A DNA stretch of 64,000 nucleotides, from assembly GCF_902832885.1 (NCBI RefSeq), contig NZ_CADFDK010000022.1:6808-70807 (forward strand). Reading direction: 5' to 3'. Below the pieces are notes generated by a model. The model worked only from the letters and a program-made list of their open reading frames with translations. It was not told where the DNA came from and did not search any database. The stretch is from Burkholderia seminalis DSM 23518 (GTDB taxonomy: Bacteria; Pseudomonadota; Gammaproteobacteria; Burkholderiales; Burkholderiaceae). Both the position numbers and the translations under genes were made by a program. Position 1 is the stretch's first letter. Every line of letters begins with the position of its first letter. Positions 53,583 to 62,999 of this stretch are shown here, in pieces.

Positions 53583-54605
53583 ATGTCCGACAAACGCATC
53601 GTCCGGGCGGCAGCCGTCCAGATCGCGCCCGATCTGGAACGCGCCGGCGGCACGCTCGACAAGGTCTGCGCGGCGATCGACGAGGCCGCCGGCAAGGGCG
53701 TCCAGCTGATCGTCTTTCCCGAAACATTCGTGCCGTACTACCCGTACTTCTCGTTCGTGCGGACGCCGGTCGCGTCCGGCGCCGATCACATGCGGCTCTA
53801 CGAGCAGGCCGTGACGGTGCCGGGGCCCGTGACGCATGCGGTTGCGGAGCGCGCGCGCCTGCACGGGATGGTGGTCGTGCTCGGCGTGAACGAGCGCGAC
53901 CACGGCAGCCTGTACAACACGCAGCTGATCTTCGACGGCGACGGGCGCCTCGCGCTGAAGCGCCGCAAGATCACGCCGACGTTTCACGAGCGGATGATCT
54001 GGGGGCAGGGGGATGCGGCCGGACTCAAGGTCGTGCGGACCGGTGCCGGACGGGTCGGTGCGCTCGCCTGCTGGGAGCACTACAACCCGCTCGCCCGTTA
54101 TGCGCTGATGACGCAGCACGAGGAAATTCATTGCAGCCAGTTCCCCGGATCGCTGGTCGGCCCGATCTTCGCGGACCAGATCGAGGTCACGATCCGCCAC
54201 CACGCGCTGGAGTCCGGCTGCTTCGTCGTCAATGCGACCGGCTGGCTGGCGGATGCCCAGATCGAGTCGATCACGGGCGATCCGAATCTGCAGAAGGCCC
54301 TGCGCGGCGGATGCAATACCGCGATCGTGTCCCCGGAGGGGCAGCACCTGGCCGAGCCGTTGCGTGCCGGCGAAGGGATGGTGATCGCCGACCTGGACAT
54401 GTCGCTGATCACCAAGCGCAAGCGAATGATGGACTCGGTCGGCCATTATGCGCGGCCGGAACTGCTGAGCCTTGCCATCAACGATCGGCCGGCGGCGACG
54501 GTGACCCCGATGGGGATCAACGGGTCGGCCGCCCCTGACTTCGAGGGAAACTGCCATGAGCGTGAACGCGAAACCGTCGGTGCAGAGCCGGCAATTGATG
54601 ACTGA
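53583..54605 (+). CDS. nitC: Nit1-type nitrilase (Sll0784 family), NitC
   Basis: 340 residues. The nitrilase triad is Glu47 ([14 protein letters not shown]), Lys129 ([18 protein letters not shown]) and Cys163 ([16 protein letters not shown]). These motifs are those of the Nit1/Sll0784 subfamily. In Nit1C clusters this enzyme is required for growth on cyanide as nitrogen source. The exact substrate, perhaps a cyanide-derived nitrile, is not settled. It is the second gene of the cluster, 19 bp after nitB, and its end overlaps the radical SAM gene by 50 bp. Confidence 0.9.
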   Translation: MSDKRIVRAAAVQIAPDLERAGGTLDKVCAAIDEAAGKGVQLIVFPETFVPYYPYFSFVRTPVASGADHMRLYEQAVTVPGPVTHAVAERARLHGMVVVLGVNERDHGSLYNTQLIFDGDGRLALKRRKITPTFHERMIWGQGDAAGLKVVRTGAGRVGALACWEHYNPLARYALMTQHEEIHCSQFPGSLVGPIFADQIEVTIRHHALESGCFVVNATGWLADAQIESITGDPNLQKALRGGCNTAIVSPEGQHLAEPLRAGEGMVIADLDMSLITKRKRMMDSVGHYARPELLSLAINDRPAATVTPMGINGSAAPDFEGNCHERERETVGAEPAIDD

Positions 54606-55668
54606 ACTGCAGTCGGTCGGGCTGCGCCTCGCTGATCCGCGGGTTGGCGCCGCGAGCCGGCGCGGCGGCGCCGGGCCGTCCGATCACAAGGCCGTGACGG
54701 TCGACGGCGTGACCATCATGGTGCCGGTGCACACGAGCACCGCGTGGGATTCGCCGTTCGTCGCGGCGGCGCCCGACGCGGCGGGCGTCAGCCAGCTCTC
54801 GCGCGGCACCATCCCGATCGCGAGCATCAGCTTTCCGTCGAACCCGCGCTTCTACGCATTGCAGACGCTGGAGGGCGTGCCATATTCGCACATCGCGACG
54901 CTGCACGGTGCCGACGTGCTGGCGACCACGGTGTTACAGACCTGCATTCGCTACGAGAGCCGGCGCAAGACCTGCCAGTTCTGCTCGATCGGCCAGTCGC
55001 TCGCAGCCGGCAGGACGATCGCCCGCAAGACGCCTGAACAACTCGCCGAGGTGGCGCGCGCGGCGGTCCTGCTCGACGGCGTCAAGCACATGGTATTGAC
55101 GACCGGCACACCGCCGACGCCCGACCGCGGCGCGCGCGTGCTCTGCGAAAGCGCGTTCGCGATCAAGGCGGCCGTCGATCTCCCGATCCAGGCGCAATGC
55201 GAGCCGCCCGACGACGACGGCTGGTTCGAGCGGATGAAGGCAAGCGGGATCGATACGCTGGGCATGCATCTGGAAGCCGTGACGCCGGCCGTGCGCGAAC
55301 GGATCATGCCCGGCAAGGCGAGCGTGCCGCTGTCCCGCTACATGGCGGCATTCCGCGCGGCCGTCGCGGTGTTCGGCCGCGGACAGGTCAGCACCTACAT
55401 CCTCGCCGGGCTCGGCGACAGCGCGGCCGCGATCCTCGACATGTCGCGCGAACTGATCGGGTTGGGCGTGTATCCGTTCGTCGTGCCGTTCGTGCCGATC
55501 AGCGGCACGCCGCTGGAGAGTCATCCCGCGCCGTCGCCGGACTTCATGCGGGCGGTGCTCGAACCGCTCGGCGCCATGCTGCGCGATGCCGGCATGCGCT
55601 CCGCCGACATCAAGGCAGGCTGCGGAAAGTGCGGTGCCTGCTCGTCGCTGTCGACCTACGAGGTATGA
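54556..55668 (+). CDS. nitD: Radical SAM protein, MSMEG_0568 family
   Basis: 370 residues (ATG 54598 is an alternative, shorter start). The 4Fe-4S site is unusual for radical SAM enzymes: [19 protein letters not shown] gives C-x9-C-x2-C instead of C-x3-C-x2-C. The C-terminus has a second Cys group ([11 protein letters not shown]), probably an auxiliary cluster. It uses S-adenosylmethionine radical chemistry on an unknown substrate. The gene neighbours fix the family: nitrilase before, GNAT after (ATGA overlap). Confidence 0.88.
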   Translation: MSVNAKPSVQSRQLMTELQSVGLRLADPRVGAASRRGGAGPSDHKAVTVDGVTIMVPVHTSTAWDSPFVAAAPDAAGVSQLSRGTIPIASISFPSNPRFYALQTLEGVPYSHIATLHGADVLATTVLQTCIRYESRRKTCQFCSIGQSLAAGRTIARKTPEQLAEVARAAVLLDGVKHMVLTTGTPPTPDRGARVLCESAFAIKAAVDLPIQAQCEPPDDDGWFERMKASGIDTLGMHLEAVTPAVRERIMPGKASVPLSRYMAAFRAAVAVFGRGQVSTYILAGLGDSAAAILDMSRELIGLGVYPFVVPFVPISGTPLESHPAPSPDFMRAVLEPLGAMLRDAGMRSADIKAGCGKCGACSSLSTYEV

Positions 55669-56231
55669 CCATGTACTGCGCAGAGATGGGACTGGCCGAC
55701 AGCAGCAGCCCGTACCGGCCAGCCGAATACCGGATCAAATGGGCGGCGCTTCCCTGGGAAATCGACGAGGCGTACAAGCTGCGCCGGGCCGTGTTCTGCA
55801 TCGAGCAGGGCATCTTCGCCGGCGACGATCGCGACGATATCGACCGCCACGCGCAATTGCTGGTCGCGGTCAGTTGCTGCGCGGGGCTGCCGGAGCAGGT
55901 GGTCGGCACGGTGCGGATTCACGAAACCGGGCCGGGAACCTGGATGGGCTCGCGGCTCGCGGTGCATCCGGCATTCCGGCGGCAAGGCAGGATCGGCTCG
56001 ATGCTGATCGCGCTGGCCGTCAGCAGTGCGCATGCCGAAGGTTGCCGGCGCTTCGTCGCACACGTGCAATCGCAGAACGTGCCGCTGTTTCTTCGGCTTC
56101 ACTGGGATGCGCTCGGCGAGGAAACGTTGTTCGGACGTCCTCATCAACTGATGCAGGCCCAGCTTGAACACTATCCGCCGTGCGGCACGCCGTTCGAGGG
56201 TTTCGTCCTGCGGCTGGAGGGGGCGCAATGA
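55665..56231 (+). CDS. nitE: GNAT-family N-acetyltransferase of the Nit1C cluster (MSMEG_0567 type)
   Basis: 188 residues from ATG 55665, overlapping the radical SAM stop (ATG 55671 is also possible). The acyl-CoA site is GSRLAVHPAFRRQGRIGSMLIALAVSSA. The N-terminal part (IKWAALPWEIDEAYKLRRAVFCIEQGIF) is typical of the subfamily. In some species this domain is fused to the AIR-synthase-like partner that here follows as a separate gene with a 4-bp overlap, so the two proteins probably act together. Confidence 0.88.
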   Translation: MTMYCAEMGLADSSSPYRPAEYRIKWAALPWEIDEAYKLRRAVFCIEQGIFAGDDRDDIDRHAQLLVAVSCCAGLPEQVVGTVRIHETGPGTWMGSRLAVHPAFRRQGRIGSMLIALAVSSAHAEGCRRFVAHVQSQNVPLFLRLHWDALGEETLFGRPHQLMQAQLEHYPPCGTPFEGFVLRLEGAQ

Positions 56232-57214
56232 GTGTCGAGGATCGCATCGCGACGCTGCGCGCGAGCCGCGGCTTCCAGCACAAGCACGACATCGCCGGCG
56301 TGGTTGCGTCGCTCGCGGGCGCATTGCCGAGCGGCGAGCGGGATCTCGCACAGGCCGTCGCGCTCGGTGACGACTGCGCGGCGATTCCCGACGCGGACGG
56401 CTACCTGCTGTTTGCGATCGAGGGGATGGTCGGCGATTTCGTCGAGTCGATGCCGTGGTTTGCCGGGTACAGCGGCGTGATGGCGAACGTCAGCGACATC
56501 TACGCGATGGGCGGGCGGCCGATCGCCGTCGTCGATGCATTGTGGAGCGACGGAATCGACGCCGCGCGGCCGGTGCTCGCCGGGATGGCCGCGGCGGCGT
56601 CCGCGTACGGCGTGCCGATCGTCGGCGGCCACAGCAACACGCGCAGCGTGCAGGCGCAACTGGCCGTATCGATCCTGGGCCGGGCCCGCGCGCTGCTGTC
56701 GAGCTTCAGCGCGCGGCCGGGCGATCGCCTGATGATGGCGGTCGACCTGCGCGGCGCATTCGAGGCACCGTATCCGTTCTGGAATGCGTCGGTCGGCGCG
56801 CCGCCGGCCCGGCTGCGCGGCGATCTGGAGATTCTGCCGACGTTGGCCGAAGCCGGGCTGTGCGACGCCGCGAAGGATATCTCGATGGCCGGCGTGCTCG
56901 GGACGGCGCTGATGCTCGCCGAATGCTCGCGCGTCGGTGCGCGGATCGCGCTGGACGCGATCCCGCGTCCGCCAAGCGTCGACTTCGATCGCTGGCTGAC
57001 GGCCTTTCCGAGCTATGGGTTCGTGATGGCGGCGCGGCCGGCGCATGCCGACGCGATCGCGGAACGCTTCGCGGCGCGCGGGCTTGCGTGCGCGGTGATC
57101 GGCGATATCGACGCCTCGTGCGAGGTCGTCGTCGAAGAAGCGGGCGAAACGGCGGTGCTGTGGGATTTCCGGGTCGAGCCGTTCATCACCTGCACCGTTG
57201 GGGATGTGCGATGA
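56228..57214 (+). CDS. nitF: AIR-synthase-related protein (Sll0787 type)
   Basis: 328 residues. The PurM/ThiL-like ATP-binding fold shows LGDDCAAIPDADGYLLFAIEGMVGDFVE, MANVSDIYAMGGRPIAVVDALW and IVGGHSN; D, N and G residues of the Mg-ATP site are kept. It may phosphorylate or cyclise a small molecule made by the cluster. Both ends overlap the neighbouring genes by 4 bp, showing strict translational coupling. Confidence 0.87.
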   Translation: MSVEDRIATLRASRGFQHKHDIAGVVASLAGALPSGERDLAQAVALGDDCAAIPDADGYLLFAIEGMVGDFVESMPWFAGYSGVMANVSDIYAMGGRPIAVVDALWSDGIDAARPVLAGMAAAASAYGVPIVGGHSNTRSVQAQLAVSILGRARALLSSFSARPGDRLMMAVDLRGAFEAPYPFWNASVGAPPARLRGDLEILPTLAEAGLCDAAKDISMAGVLGTALMLAECSRVGARIALDAIPRPPSVDFDRWLTAFPSYGFVMAARPAHADAIAERFAARGLACAVIGDIDASCEVVVEEAGETAVLWDFRVEPFITCTVGDVR

Positions 57215-58395
57215 GCGCCGATACGTTGCGCATCGCACTGCTCACCCACTCGGTCAATCCGCGCGGCGGTGTCGTGCACGCGCTGGAACTCGCCCGTGCG
57301 CTGCACGATGCGGGCAGCGACGTCACCGTGTTCGCACCGGCCGCGCCGGGCGAGAGAATGTTCCGCGACGTCCGGTGCCGCGTCGTGCTGGCGCGCGTCG
57401 ATGGCCATCCGCGCAGCGTCGCGGACATGGTGCGCGCGCGGATTGTCGCGATCAGGCATGCATTGCTGGAGCACGATGCAAGCGGCTTCGACGTGCTGCA
57501 TGCCCAGGACAGCATCACGGGCAATGCGCTGGCCGACCTGAAGCAGTCGGGTGTAATAGACGGCTTCGTACGGACCGTGCATCACCTCGACGTATTCGAC
57601 GACCCGCAGCTCGAACGCTGGCAGGCGCGCGCGTGGCGAGCGGCGGACCAGGTGCTGTGCGTGAGCGCTGCGTGGGCAGCCACGATGCGCGGGACGTTCG
57701 GGGTCGACGCAAGCGTGGTGCCCAACGGCGTGGACGTCTCCCGGTTCGCTCGGGCGGATCGGGCGGCCGTGCAGGCGGTGCGGCAGCGGTTCGGCCTGCA
57801 CGGCGCACCGGTCGTCCTCGCGATCGGCGGGATCGAGCAGCGGAAAAATTCGATCGCGCTGCTCGAGGCGTTCGCCCGGTTGCGCGGCACGATGCCCGAC
57901 GCACGGCTCGTGATCGGGGGCGGCGCGAGTCTGCTCGATCACGATGCTTACGCGCGCCGCTTCGTCGCGCGCGCCGCCGCGCTGGGGCTGGGGATCGGCG
58001 TCGACGAAACCGTCGTGTCGACGGGGCCGCTCGACGATGCGGCGCTGGTCGCGCTGATGCACTGCGCCGACGTGGTGTCGATGGTGTCGATCCGGGAGGG
58101 ATTCGGCCTGGTCGTGCTCGAGGGGCTTGCTTGCGGAAAGCCCGTGGTCGTATCCGAAATCGAACCCTTTACCGAGTATCTGGACGAGCGCGTGTGTGTG
58201 TGGGCCGATCCCGCCGATGTGGATTCGATCGCCGGCGCGCTGCGCGACGCGCTATCGGGACGGCGTGCTCCCGATTTCGCACGTGCCGTGCCCGCGCTGA
58301 TGAACCGCTTCACATGGGAAGCGAGTGCGCGCAGGCATCTGGACATCTACCAGGACAGGCTGGCGCAGCGTGCGCAAGCATCGTCCGCCAAGTGA
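57211..58395 (+). CDS. Glycosyltransferase family 4-like, MSMEG_0565 type
   Basis: 394 residues with GT-B architecture. The N-terminal nucleotide-free domain has LLTHSVNPRGGVVHALELARALHDAG. The C-terminal donor-binding domain carries IGGIEQRKNSIALLEAFARL and the E-x7-E motif region SIREGFGLVVLEGLACGKPVVVS. A glycosyltransferase of this type is present in a subset of Nit1C clusters, not in the minimal nitBCDEFGH set. It suggests that the pathway makes or uses a glycosylated intermediate. Confidence 0.87.
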   Translation: MSADTLRIALLTHSVNPRGGVVHALELARALHDAGSDVTVFAPAAPGERMFRDVRCRVVLARVDGHPRSVADMVRARIVAIRHALLEHDASGFDVLHAQDSITGNALADLKQSGVIDGFVRTVHHLDVFDDPQLERWQARAWRAADQVLCVSAAWAATMRGTFGVDASVVPNGVDVSRFARADRAAVQAVRQRFGLHGAPVVLAIGGIEQRKNSIALLEAFARLRGTMPDARLVIGGGASLLDHDAYARRFVARAAALGLGIGVDETVVSTGPLDDAALVALMHCADVVSMVSIREGFGLVVLEGLACGKPVVVSEIEPFTEYLDERVCVWADPADVDSIAGALRDALSGRRAPDFARAVPALMNRFTWEASARRHLDIYQDRLAQRAQASSAK

Positions 58396-58404
58396 GGAGG
58401 CATC

Positions 58405-58689
58405 ATGCCGGTCATGCATTTTCGGGTCCGTTGGCCCGACCAGTCGGAAACCAATTGCTATTCGCCTTCGACCGTGGTGTCGGAATTTTTCACGCCCGGC
58501 ACGCAATACGCGCTCGACGACTTCGTCGAACGAGCCCGGCGTGCCCTGGGTATCGGGTCCGAGCGCGTACGGGAGAAATACGGGTTCGCGTGCTCGGCCG
58601 CGATGGATGAGCTGGCACGGATCGAAGCGCACGCGCAACGATTTTCTCCGCAGGGCGATGCGACCGTGACCGTCGTCGAGCTCGTTTAG
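58405..58689 (+). CDS. nitG: MSMEG_0570-family small protein of the Nit1C cluster
   Basis: 94 residues, with GAGGAGG just upstream of ATG 58405. The family pattern is MHFRVRWPDQSETNCYSPSTVVSEFF, then YALDDFVERARRALGIGSERVREKYGFACSAA. It is found only in Nit1C-type clusters; no activity is known. It may be a carrier or a subunit of a neighbouring enzyme. Confidence 0.85.
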   Translation: MPVMHFRVRWPDQSETNCYSPSTVVSEFFTPGTQYALDDFVERARRALGIGSERVREKYGFACSAAMDELARIEAHAQRFSPQGDATVTVVELV

Positions 58690-58745
58690 GGCGTCCGGCA
58701 CGCGGCAATCCACCGTCGTCTTCAACACACATTCAGGACTGCATC

Positions 58746-60047
58746 ATGTCAAGCGAACCCGTTGTTTCATCCAGCCTCCCGGATATCGATTCCCGTCTCG
58801 GCGTAGCGGTCGTCGGCGGCGGGCAGGCAGGACTGTCGATCAGCCACTACCTGAAGCAGGCAGGTATCGATCATCTCGTGTTCGAAAAGGAGACCGTGAC
58901 GCACACGTGGCGCACGCAGCGCTGGGACGCGTTCTGTCTCGTGACGCCGAACTGGCAGTGTGCGCTGCCGGGTTATCCGTATCGCGGTGCGGATCCGCAC
59001 GGCTTCATGACGAAGGACGAGATCGTCGAGTATCTCGACGGATTCATCCGCAGCGTCGATGCCCCGGTGCTGGAACACACCGCCGTCGAGCGTGTGACGC
59101 GCGACGCGGACGGACGCTATCGCATCGCGACGTCGCGCGGCACGTACACGGCGGATCGGGTCGTCGTGGCATCGGGCGGCTACCATCGGCCGATCGTGCC
59201 GCGGATGGCCGAGCGGTTTCCGGCCACGATCGTGCAGATCCAGTCGTCGGAGTACCGGAATCCGGCCGCGTTGCCGGACGGACCGGTTCTCGTGGTCGGA
59301 TCGGGACAATCGGGTGCGCAGATCGCGGAGGACCTCCACCTCGCCGGGCGAAAGGTGTTCCTCGCGGTGGGCGATGCGCCTCGCTGCGCCCGTTTCTACC
59401 GGGGCAGGGACGTCGTCGAATGGCTGGCCGACATGCAGTACTACGACATGCCGGTCGATGCGCATCCGCTGCGCGAAGGCGTGCGCGACAACACCAACCA
59501 CTATGTGACCGGCCGCGACGGCGGGCGCGATATCGATCTGCGCCGCTTTGCCGCCGACGGGATGGAACTGTACGGCCGGCTGGAGGATTTCACGGGCGGA
59601 CAGTTGCGCTTCTCCGCGGATCTGGCGGCGCGGCTCGACAGCGCGGACGATACGTACAACCGGATCAACGCCGGCATCGATGCCCATATCGAGAAGAACG
59701 GAATCGCGGCGCCCCCTGCGACGCGTTACGCGCCCGTGTGGCGTCCGGCCGGCGAGCGCACGGCGCTCGATCTCGCGGCGAGCGGCATCGCATCGGTCAT
59801 CTGGTGCATCGGCTTCACCCCGGATTTCAGCTGGCTGGATGCGCCGGTCTTCAACGGCCGCGGTTATCCCGCGCACCGGCGCGGCGTGACGCCGGTTCCG
59901 GGGCTCTACTTCGTCGGACTGCCGTGGCTGCACACGTGGGGATCGGGGCGATTCTCCGGCGTTGCGCGCGATGCCGCCCATATCGTCGACCAGATCCGGG
60001 CCGAGATGACGGCGCCGCGGCGCTCATCCGAAAGCGTGGCTGCCTGA
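58746..60047 (+). CDS. nitH: FAD-dependent oxidoreductase (MSMEG_0569 family), NitH
   Basis: 433 residues. The FAD Rossmann motif is VAVVGGGQAGLSISHYLKQAGIDHLVFEKE, and a second dinucleotide site is VLVVGSGQSGAQIAEDL. Between them lie WRTQRWDAFCLVTPNWQCALPGYPY and the FAD motif near GFTPDFSWLDAPVFNGRGYP. It resembles flavin monooxygenases of the TrkA/CzcO-like type. It closes the Nit1C cluster and probably oxidises the nitrile or amine intermediate. Confidence 0.88.
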   Translation: MSSEPVVSSSLPDIDSRLGVAVVGGGQAGLSISHYLKQAGIDHLVFEKETVTHTWRTQRWDAFCLVTPNWQCALPGYPYRGADPHGFMTKDEIVEYLDGFIRSVDAPVLEHTAVERVTRDADGRYRIATSRGTYTADRVVVASGGYHRPIVPRMAERFPATIVQIQSSEYRNPAALPDGPVLVVGSGQSGAQIAEDLHLAGRKVFLAVGDAPRCARFYRGRDVVEWLADMQYYDMPVDAHPLREGVRDNTNHYVTGRDGGRDIDLRRFAADGMELYGRLEDFTGGQLRFSADLAARLDSADDTYNRINAGIDAHIEKNGIAAPPATRYAPVWRPAGERTALDLAASGIASVIWCIGFTPDFSWLDAPVFNGRGYPAHRRGVTPVPGLYFVGLPWLHTWGSGRFSGVARDAAHIVDQIRAEMTAPRRSSESVAA

Positions 60048-60381
60048 CGCCGCTGCATACGCCATCCATCGCCATCGAGCCGGCATGCCGCGACGCGCGC
60101 ACGCGAGGCTCGCGGAAGACTGGCCGGGCGACGCGTGCAGGCAGCGTCGCCGGGATGCGCCGGCCGCGCATGCGGGCCGCGACGACCCCGGGTTCTTCGA
60201 CGAGGGGGCGGCAGCATGCCCATGCGACGATCGTGCCGATGCCCGCCGGTTTCGGCGCGTCGGACTACGCCGACAATCTCGCCTATAACGATGTCTACGA
60301 TCGCGCGTTGGAAAGTCAAACCGAAACGAAGCTCGATTCAGGCAATTGACTCCGCCGGACGATTGCTTTAAAAAGTAAAGC
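60048..60381. other. Intergenic, end of the Nit1C cluster
   Basis: 334 bp. An open frame continues in protein-like text to about 60349 (ASDYADNLAYNDVYDRALES) but lacks a start codon with ribosome site, so no gene is called. The last 20 bp hold the HxlR operator-like palindrome. Confidence 0.4.
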
Positions 60382-60382
60382 A
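60364..60382. promoter_or_regulatory. Palindrome at the HxlR gene start
   Basis: TGCTTTA-AAAAG-TAAAGCA has 7-bp perfect arms and ends on the A of the start codon. A dimeric HxlR repressor bound here would block its own transcription or translation. Confidence 0.6.
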
Positions 60383-60750
60383 TGACCACGCCAAGAATCG
60401 GACAACGCGTTCGCGGATCGACGACGGGGCGGCCCATCATGGTCGTGCTGGATCTGCTCGGGCGCCGCACCGCGCTGCGCATTTTGTGGGAGCTGCGCGG
60501 CTCGCCGCTCACGTTCCGCGCATTGCAGGAAGCCTGCGAAACGAACGCGCGTCTGCTCAACACGCGGCTGGCCGAGCTCAAGGCGTCGGGCCTCGTCGAG
60601 CACGGGGAGGGCGGCTATCGTATGACCGCCGAAGGCCGCCGGCTCGAAGCGGCGCTGCAGCCGTTGCTGGGGTGGGCAAGAGAGTGGGCGAAGCGCGACC
60701 CGGACGGGCTGGACGCGGCCGATCGCGAACAAGCCGGTCAGGCGCGCTGA
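60382..60750 (+). CDS. HxlR-type winged-helix transcriptional regulator
   Basis: 122 residues. The winged helix covers about 20-95: VLDLLGRRTALRILWELRGSPLTFRALQEACETNARLLNTRLAELKASGLVEHGEGGYRMTAEGRRL. HxlR proteins are dimeric sensors of aldehydes, oxidants or quinones; no N-terminal cysteine of the redox type is visible, only one Cys in QEACETN. An inverted repeat overlapping its start codon suggests self-regulation. It may control the HAD/MFS genes that follow. Confidence 0.82.
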   Translation: MTTPRIGQRVRGSTTGRPIMVVLDLLGRRTALRILWELRGSPLTFRALQEACETNARLLNTRLAELKASGLVEHGEGGYRMTAEGRRLEAALQPLLGWAREWAKRDPDGLDAADREQAGQAR

Positions 60751-60834
60751 CCGCTCCTGCGCGCGGGTGCGGTCGCATCGTCATTCCAGGTCACGCGTCG
60801 AGCGTGATCCATTTTTCGTTCGCGGAGTCCATTC

Positions 60835-61527
60835 ATGCCTGTTCGGGCCGTCATATTCGACTTCGATCTGACGCTGGCGGATTCGTCCGCGGCGATCGTC
60901 GAATGCACGGAATACGCATTGCATCGGCTTGGCGCGGCACGCGCGACACCCGCGCAGATCGGCGCCGTGATCGGTCTGACGCTGCCGCAGATGTTCCGTT
61001 CGTTGACGGGCGAGACCGAAGCGGCGCGGGCCGATGCGTTCGCGCGGCACTTCGTCGCGCGTGCCGACGAGATCATGGTGCCCGGCACGCGCATCTATCC
61101 CGAGGTGCCGCCGCTGCTTGGACGGCTGCGCGAGCAAGGGCTCGCCGTCGCGATCGTGTCGTCGAAGTTTCGCTACCGGATCGAGGCGATTCTCGAGCGC
61201 AACGGCTTGCAGTCGCTGGTCGACGTGTTGATCGGCGGAGAAGACGTGCAACGTCACAAGCCGGATCCCGAAGGGCTCGTGCTGGCGTTGGCGCGGCTGG
61301 GCCTGCCTGCCGCCGCCGCGATCTATGTCGGCGACCATGCGGTGGACGCGCAGGCGGCCGAGCGCGCGGGCGTGCCGTTCGTCGGCGCGGTGACCGGCAT
61401 GACGTCGTTCGATGCGTGGGCGCGCGCGGGCAAGCAGGCGGTCCCGGCGCATATCGGCGAACTGGCCGCGATCGTGCGGCGGATGCAGCACGAGCCGGGC
61501 CGGGCGTCCGGCCCGCACGGCGTCTGA
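60835..61527 (+). CDS. HAD-superfamily hydrolase (phosphoglycolate-phosphatase-like)
   Basis: 230 residues. HAD motif I is IFDFDLTLADSSA with the nucleophilic first Asp. Motif II is AIVSSKFRYRIEAIL, motif III contains Lys in HKPDPEGLVLAL, and motif IV is IYVGDHAVDAQAAERAG. The helical cap lies between motifs I and II. It dephosphorylates a small metabolite such as a sugar phosphate or phosphoglycolate; the substrate cannot be read from sequence. It lies 22 bp before an MFS gene. Confidence 0.85.
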   Translation: MPVRAVIFDFDLTLADSSAAIVECTEYALHRLGAARATPAQIGAVIGLTLPQMFRSLTGETEAARADAFARHFVARADEIMVPGTRIYPEVPPLLGRLREQGLAVAIVSSKFRYRIEAILERNGLQSLVDVLIGGEDVQRHKPDPEGLVLALARLGLPAAAAIYVGDHAVDAQAAERAGVPFVGAVTGMTSFDAWARAGKQAVPAHIGELAAIVRRMQHEPGRASGPHGV

Positions 61528-61549
61528 CGCCGGTTTCGGGAGCCGCACG

Positions 61550-62914
61550 ATGCCGCGCCGCGTGAACCATCTCCGCTGGAAGATCGTCGCGTTTCTGGTC
61601 GCGCCGCTGACCTTCGTGATGACGCTCGATCGCGCGGCGATGGCCGTGGCCGCTCCGGCGATCCAGGGCGAACTCGGCCTGTCGATCGTCGAGATGTCGA
61701 TGATCCTGACGATCTACTTCTGGGCCTATGCGCTCGGCCAGATCCCGGCCGGACGCGCGGCCGAACGCTTCGGGTCGCGCCGCGTGCTGTTCGGCACCAG
61801 CACGCTGTGGTCGCTGATGATGATCGTCACGCCGCTCGGCGGTTCGTTTGCCTGGTTGTTCGGTTGCCGGCTGGTGCTTGGCGGCGCGCAGTCGGCCGAC
61901 TGGTCCAGCAGCGTCGTCGCGCTCAAGCGCTGGTTTCCGGCCGGCGAGCGTGCGAAAGGCAACGCGGTGCTGCTCGCGGGGCTGTATCTGGGCCCGATCG
62001 TGTCGGCGCCCCTCACGGCCTGGACGATCGTCCATTTCGGCTGGCATGCCGTCTTCCATGGATTCGGCGCGCTCGGCCTGCTGCTCGGCGCAATCTGGTG
62101 GTTCGGCTACCGCGATGCGCCGGCGTCCCATCCGCTGATCACGCCGGCCGAGGCGGACTACATCGCGGCCGGCCAGCCGCCCGGCCAGACGGCCGTGTCG
62201 GGTTCGCTCGCGCGTTGCCTGCGGCTGGGGCGTTTCTGGATCTTCGGCATTCAGTACTTCCTGCTCGTGCTGATCCAGAGCTTCTACACGACGTGGCTGC
62301 CGACCTACCTGATGCGCGCGCGCGGCCTGTCGCTGAAGGCAATGGGGCTGTACGCGTCGCTGCCGTGGGTGGCCGTGTTCGCGGCGGTATTCGTCGCGGG
62401 TACCGTCAGCGACCGGTTGCTGAGGAAAACGGGCTCGATCTACCGGGCGCGCACGCCGGTCGCGATCGCGGGATTCGTCGTGAGCGCGCTGGCCCTGGTC
62501 GCCGCGTCGCGCGCGCAGGCGATGGCCGCGGTCATCGCGCTGCTGTGCCTGTCGTTCGCGGCCGTCGGGTTCGTGCAGGTCGTCGTGTGGTCGGCCGCGC
62601 AGGATCTCGGGCGGCCGTTCGCCGGCGTGATGTCGGGCTGGACCAACGTGTGGGGCGCCCTGTCGAACGTCGCGGGGCCGATGGCGCTCGCGCTCGTCGT
62701 CAAGATCACCGGCAACTGGGGCAGCGGGATGGTCGTGATCGGTGCCGCGGCGGCCTGCGGCGCGGTGCTGTGGCTGTTCGTGCATCCCGAGCGCCCGCTG
62801 CTGGCCGCGACGGCGGGCGGCTTGCCGCCGTCGGCAGCGGGCGGGAACGCGCCGCGCGGCGACGCGGGCGCAACCCGTGCCGACGCCGGGCGGGTGTCCG
62901 AGCCGGCCGACTGA
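61550..62914 (+). CDS. MFS transporter, anion:cation symporter (ACS) type
   Basis: 454 residues from ATG 61550. Helix 1 is FVMTLDRAAMAVAAPAIQGELGLS with the ACS-type D-R motif. Helix 2-3 has YFWAYALGQIPAGRAAERFGSRRVLFG. Tandem YLGPIVSAPLTAWTIVHFGWHAVF is typical of hexuronate, galactonate and phthalate importers. The last 40 residues are a Gly/Ala-rich tail. It follows the HAD gene in the same direction, so the pair may import and process one carbon source. Confidence 0.85.
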   Translation: MPRRVNHLRWKIVAFLVAPLTFVMTLDRAAMAVAAPAIQGELGLSIVEMSMILTIYFWAYALGQIPAGRAAERFGSRRVLFGTSTLWSLMMIVTPLGGSFAWLFGCRLVLGGAQSADWSSSVVALKRWFPAGERAKGNAVLLAGLYLGPIVSAPLTAWTIVHFGWHAVFHGFGALGLLLGAIWWFGYRDAPASHPLITPAEADYIAAGQPPGQTAVSGSLARCLRLGRFWIFGIQYFLLVLIQSFYTTWLPTYLMRARGLSLKAMGLYASLPWVAVFAAVFVAGTVSDRLLRKTGSIYRARTPVAIAGFVVSALALVAASRAQAMAAVIALLCLSFAAVGFVQVVVWSAAQDLGRPFAGVMSGWTNVWGALSNVAGPMALALVVKITGNWGSGMVVIGAAAACGAVLWLFVHPERPLLAATAGGLPPSAAGGNAPRGDAGATRADAGRVSEPAD

Positions 62915-62999
62915 GCCGTATTGCACAACGGGCCGGCAGCGCGCGACGGATTCTGCGACCATCGCCGTTAAAGTCCTGTCCGCAACCCGATCCGCTGCC

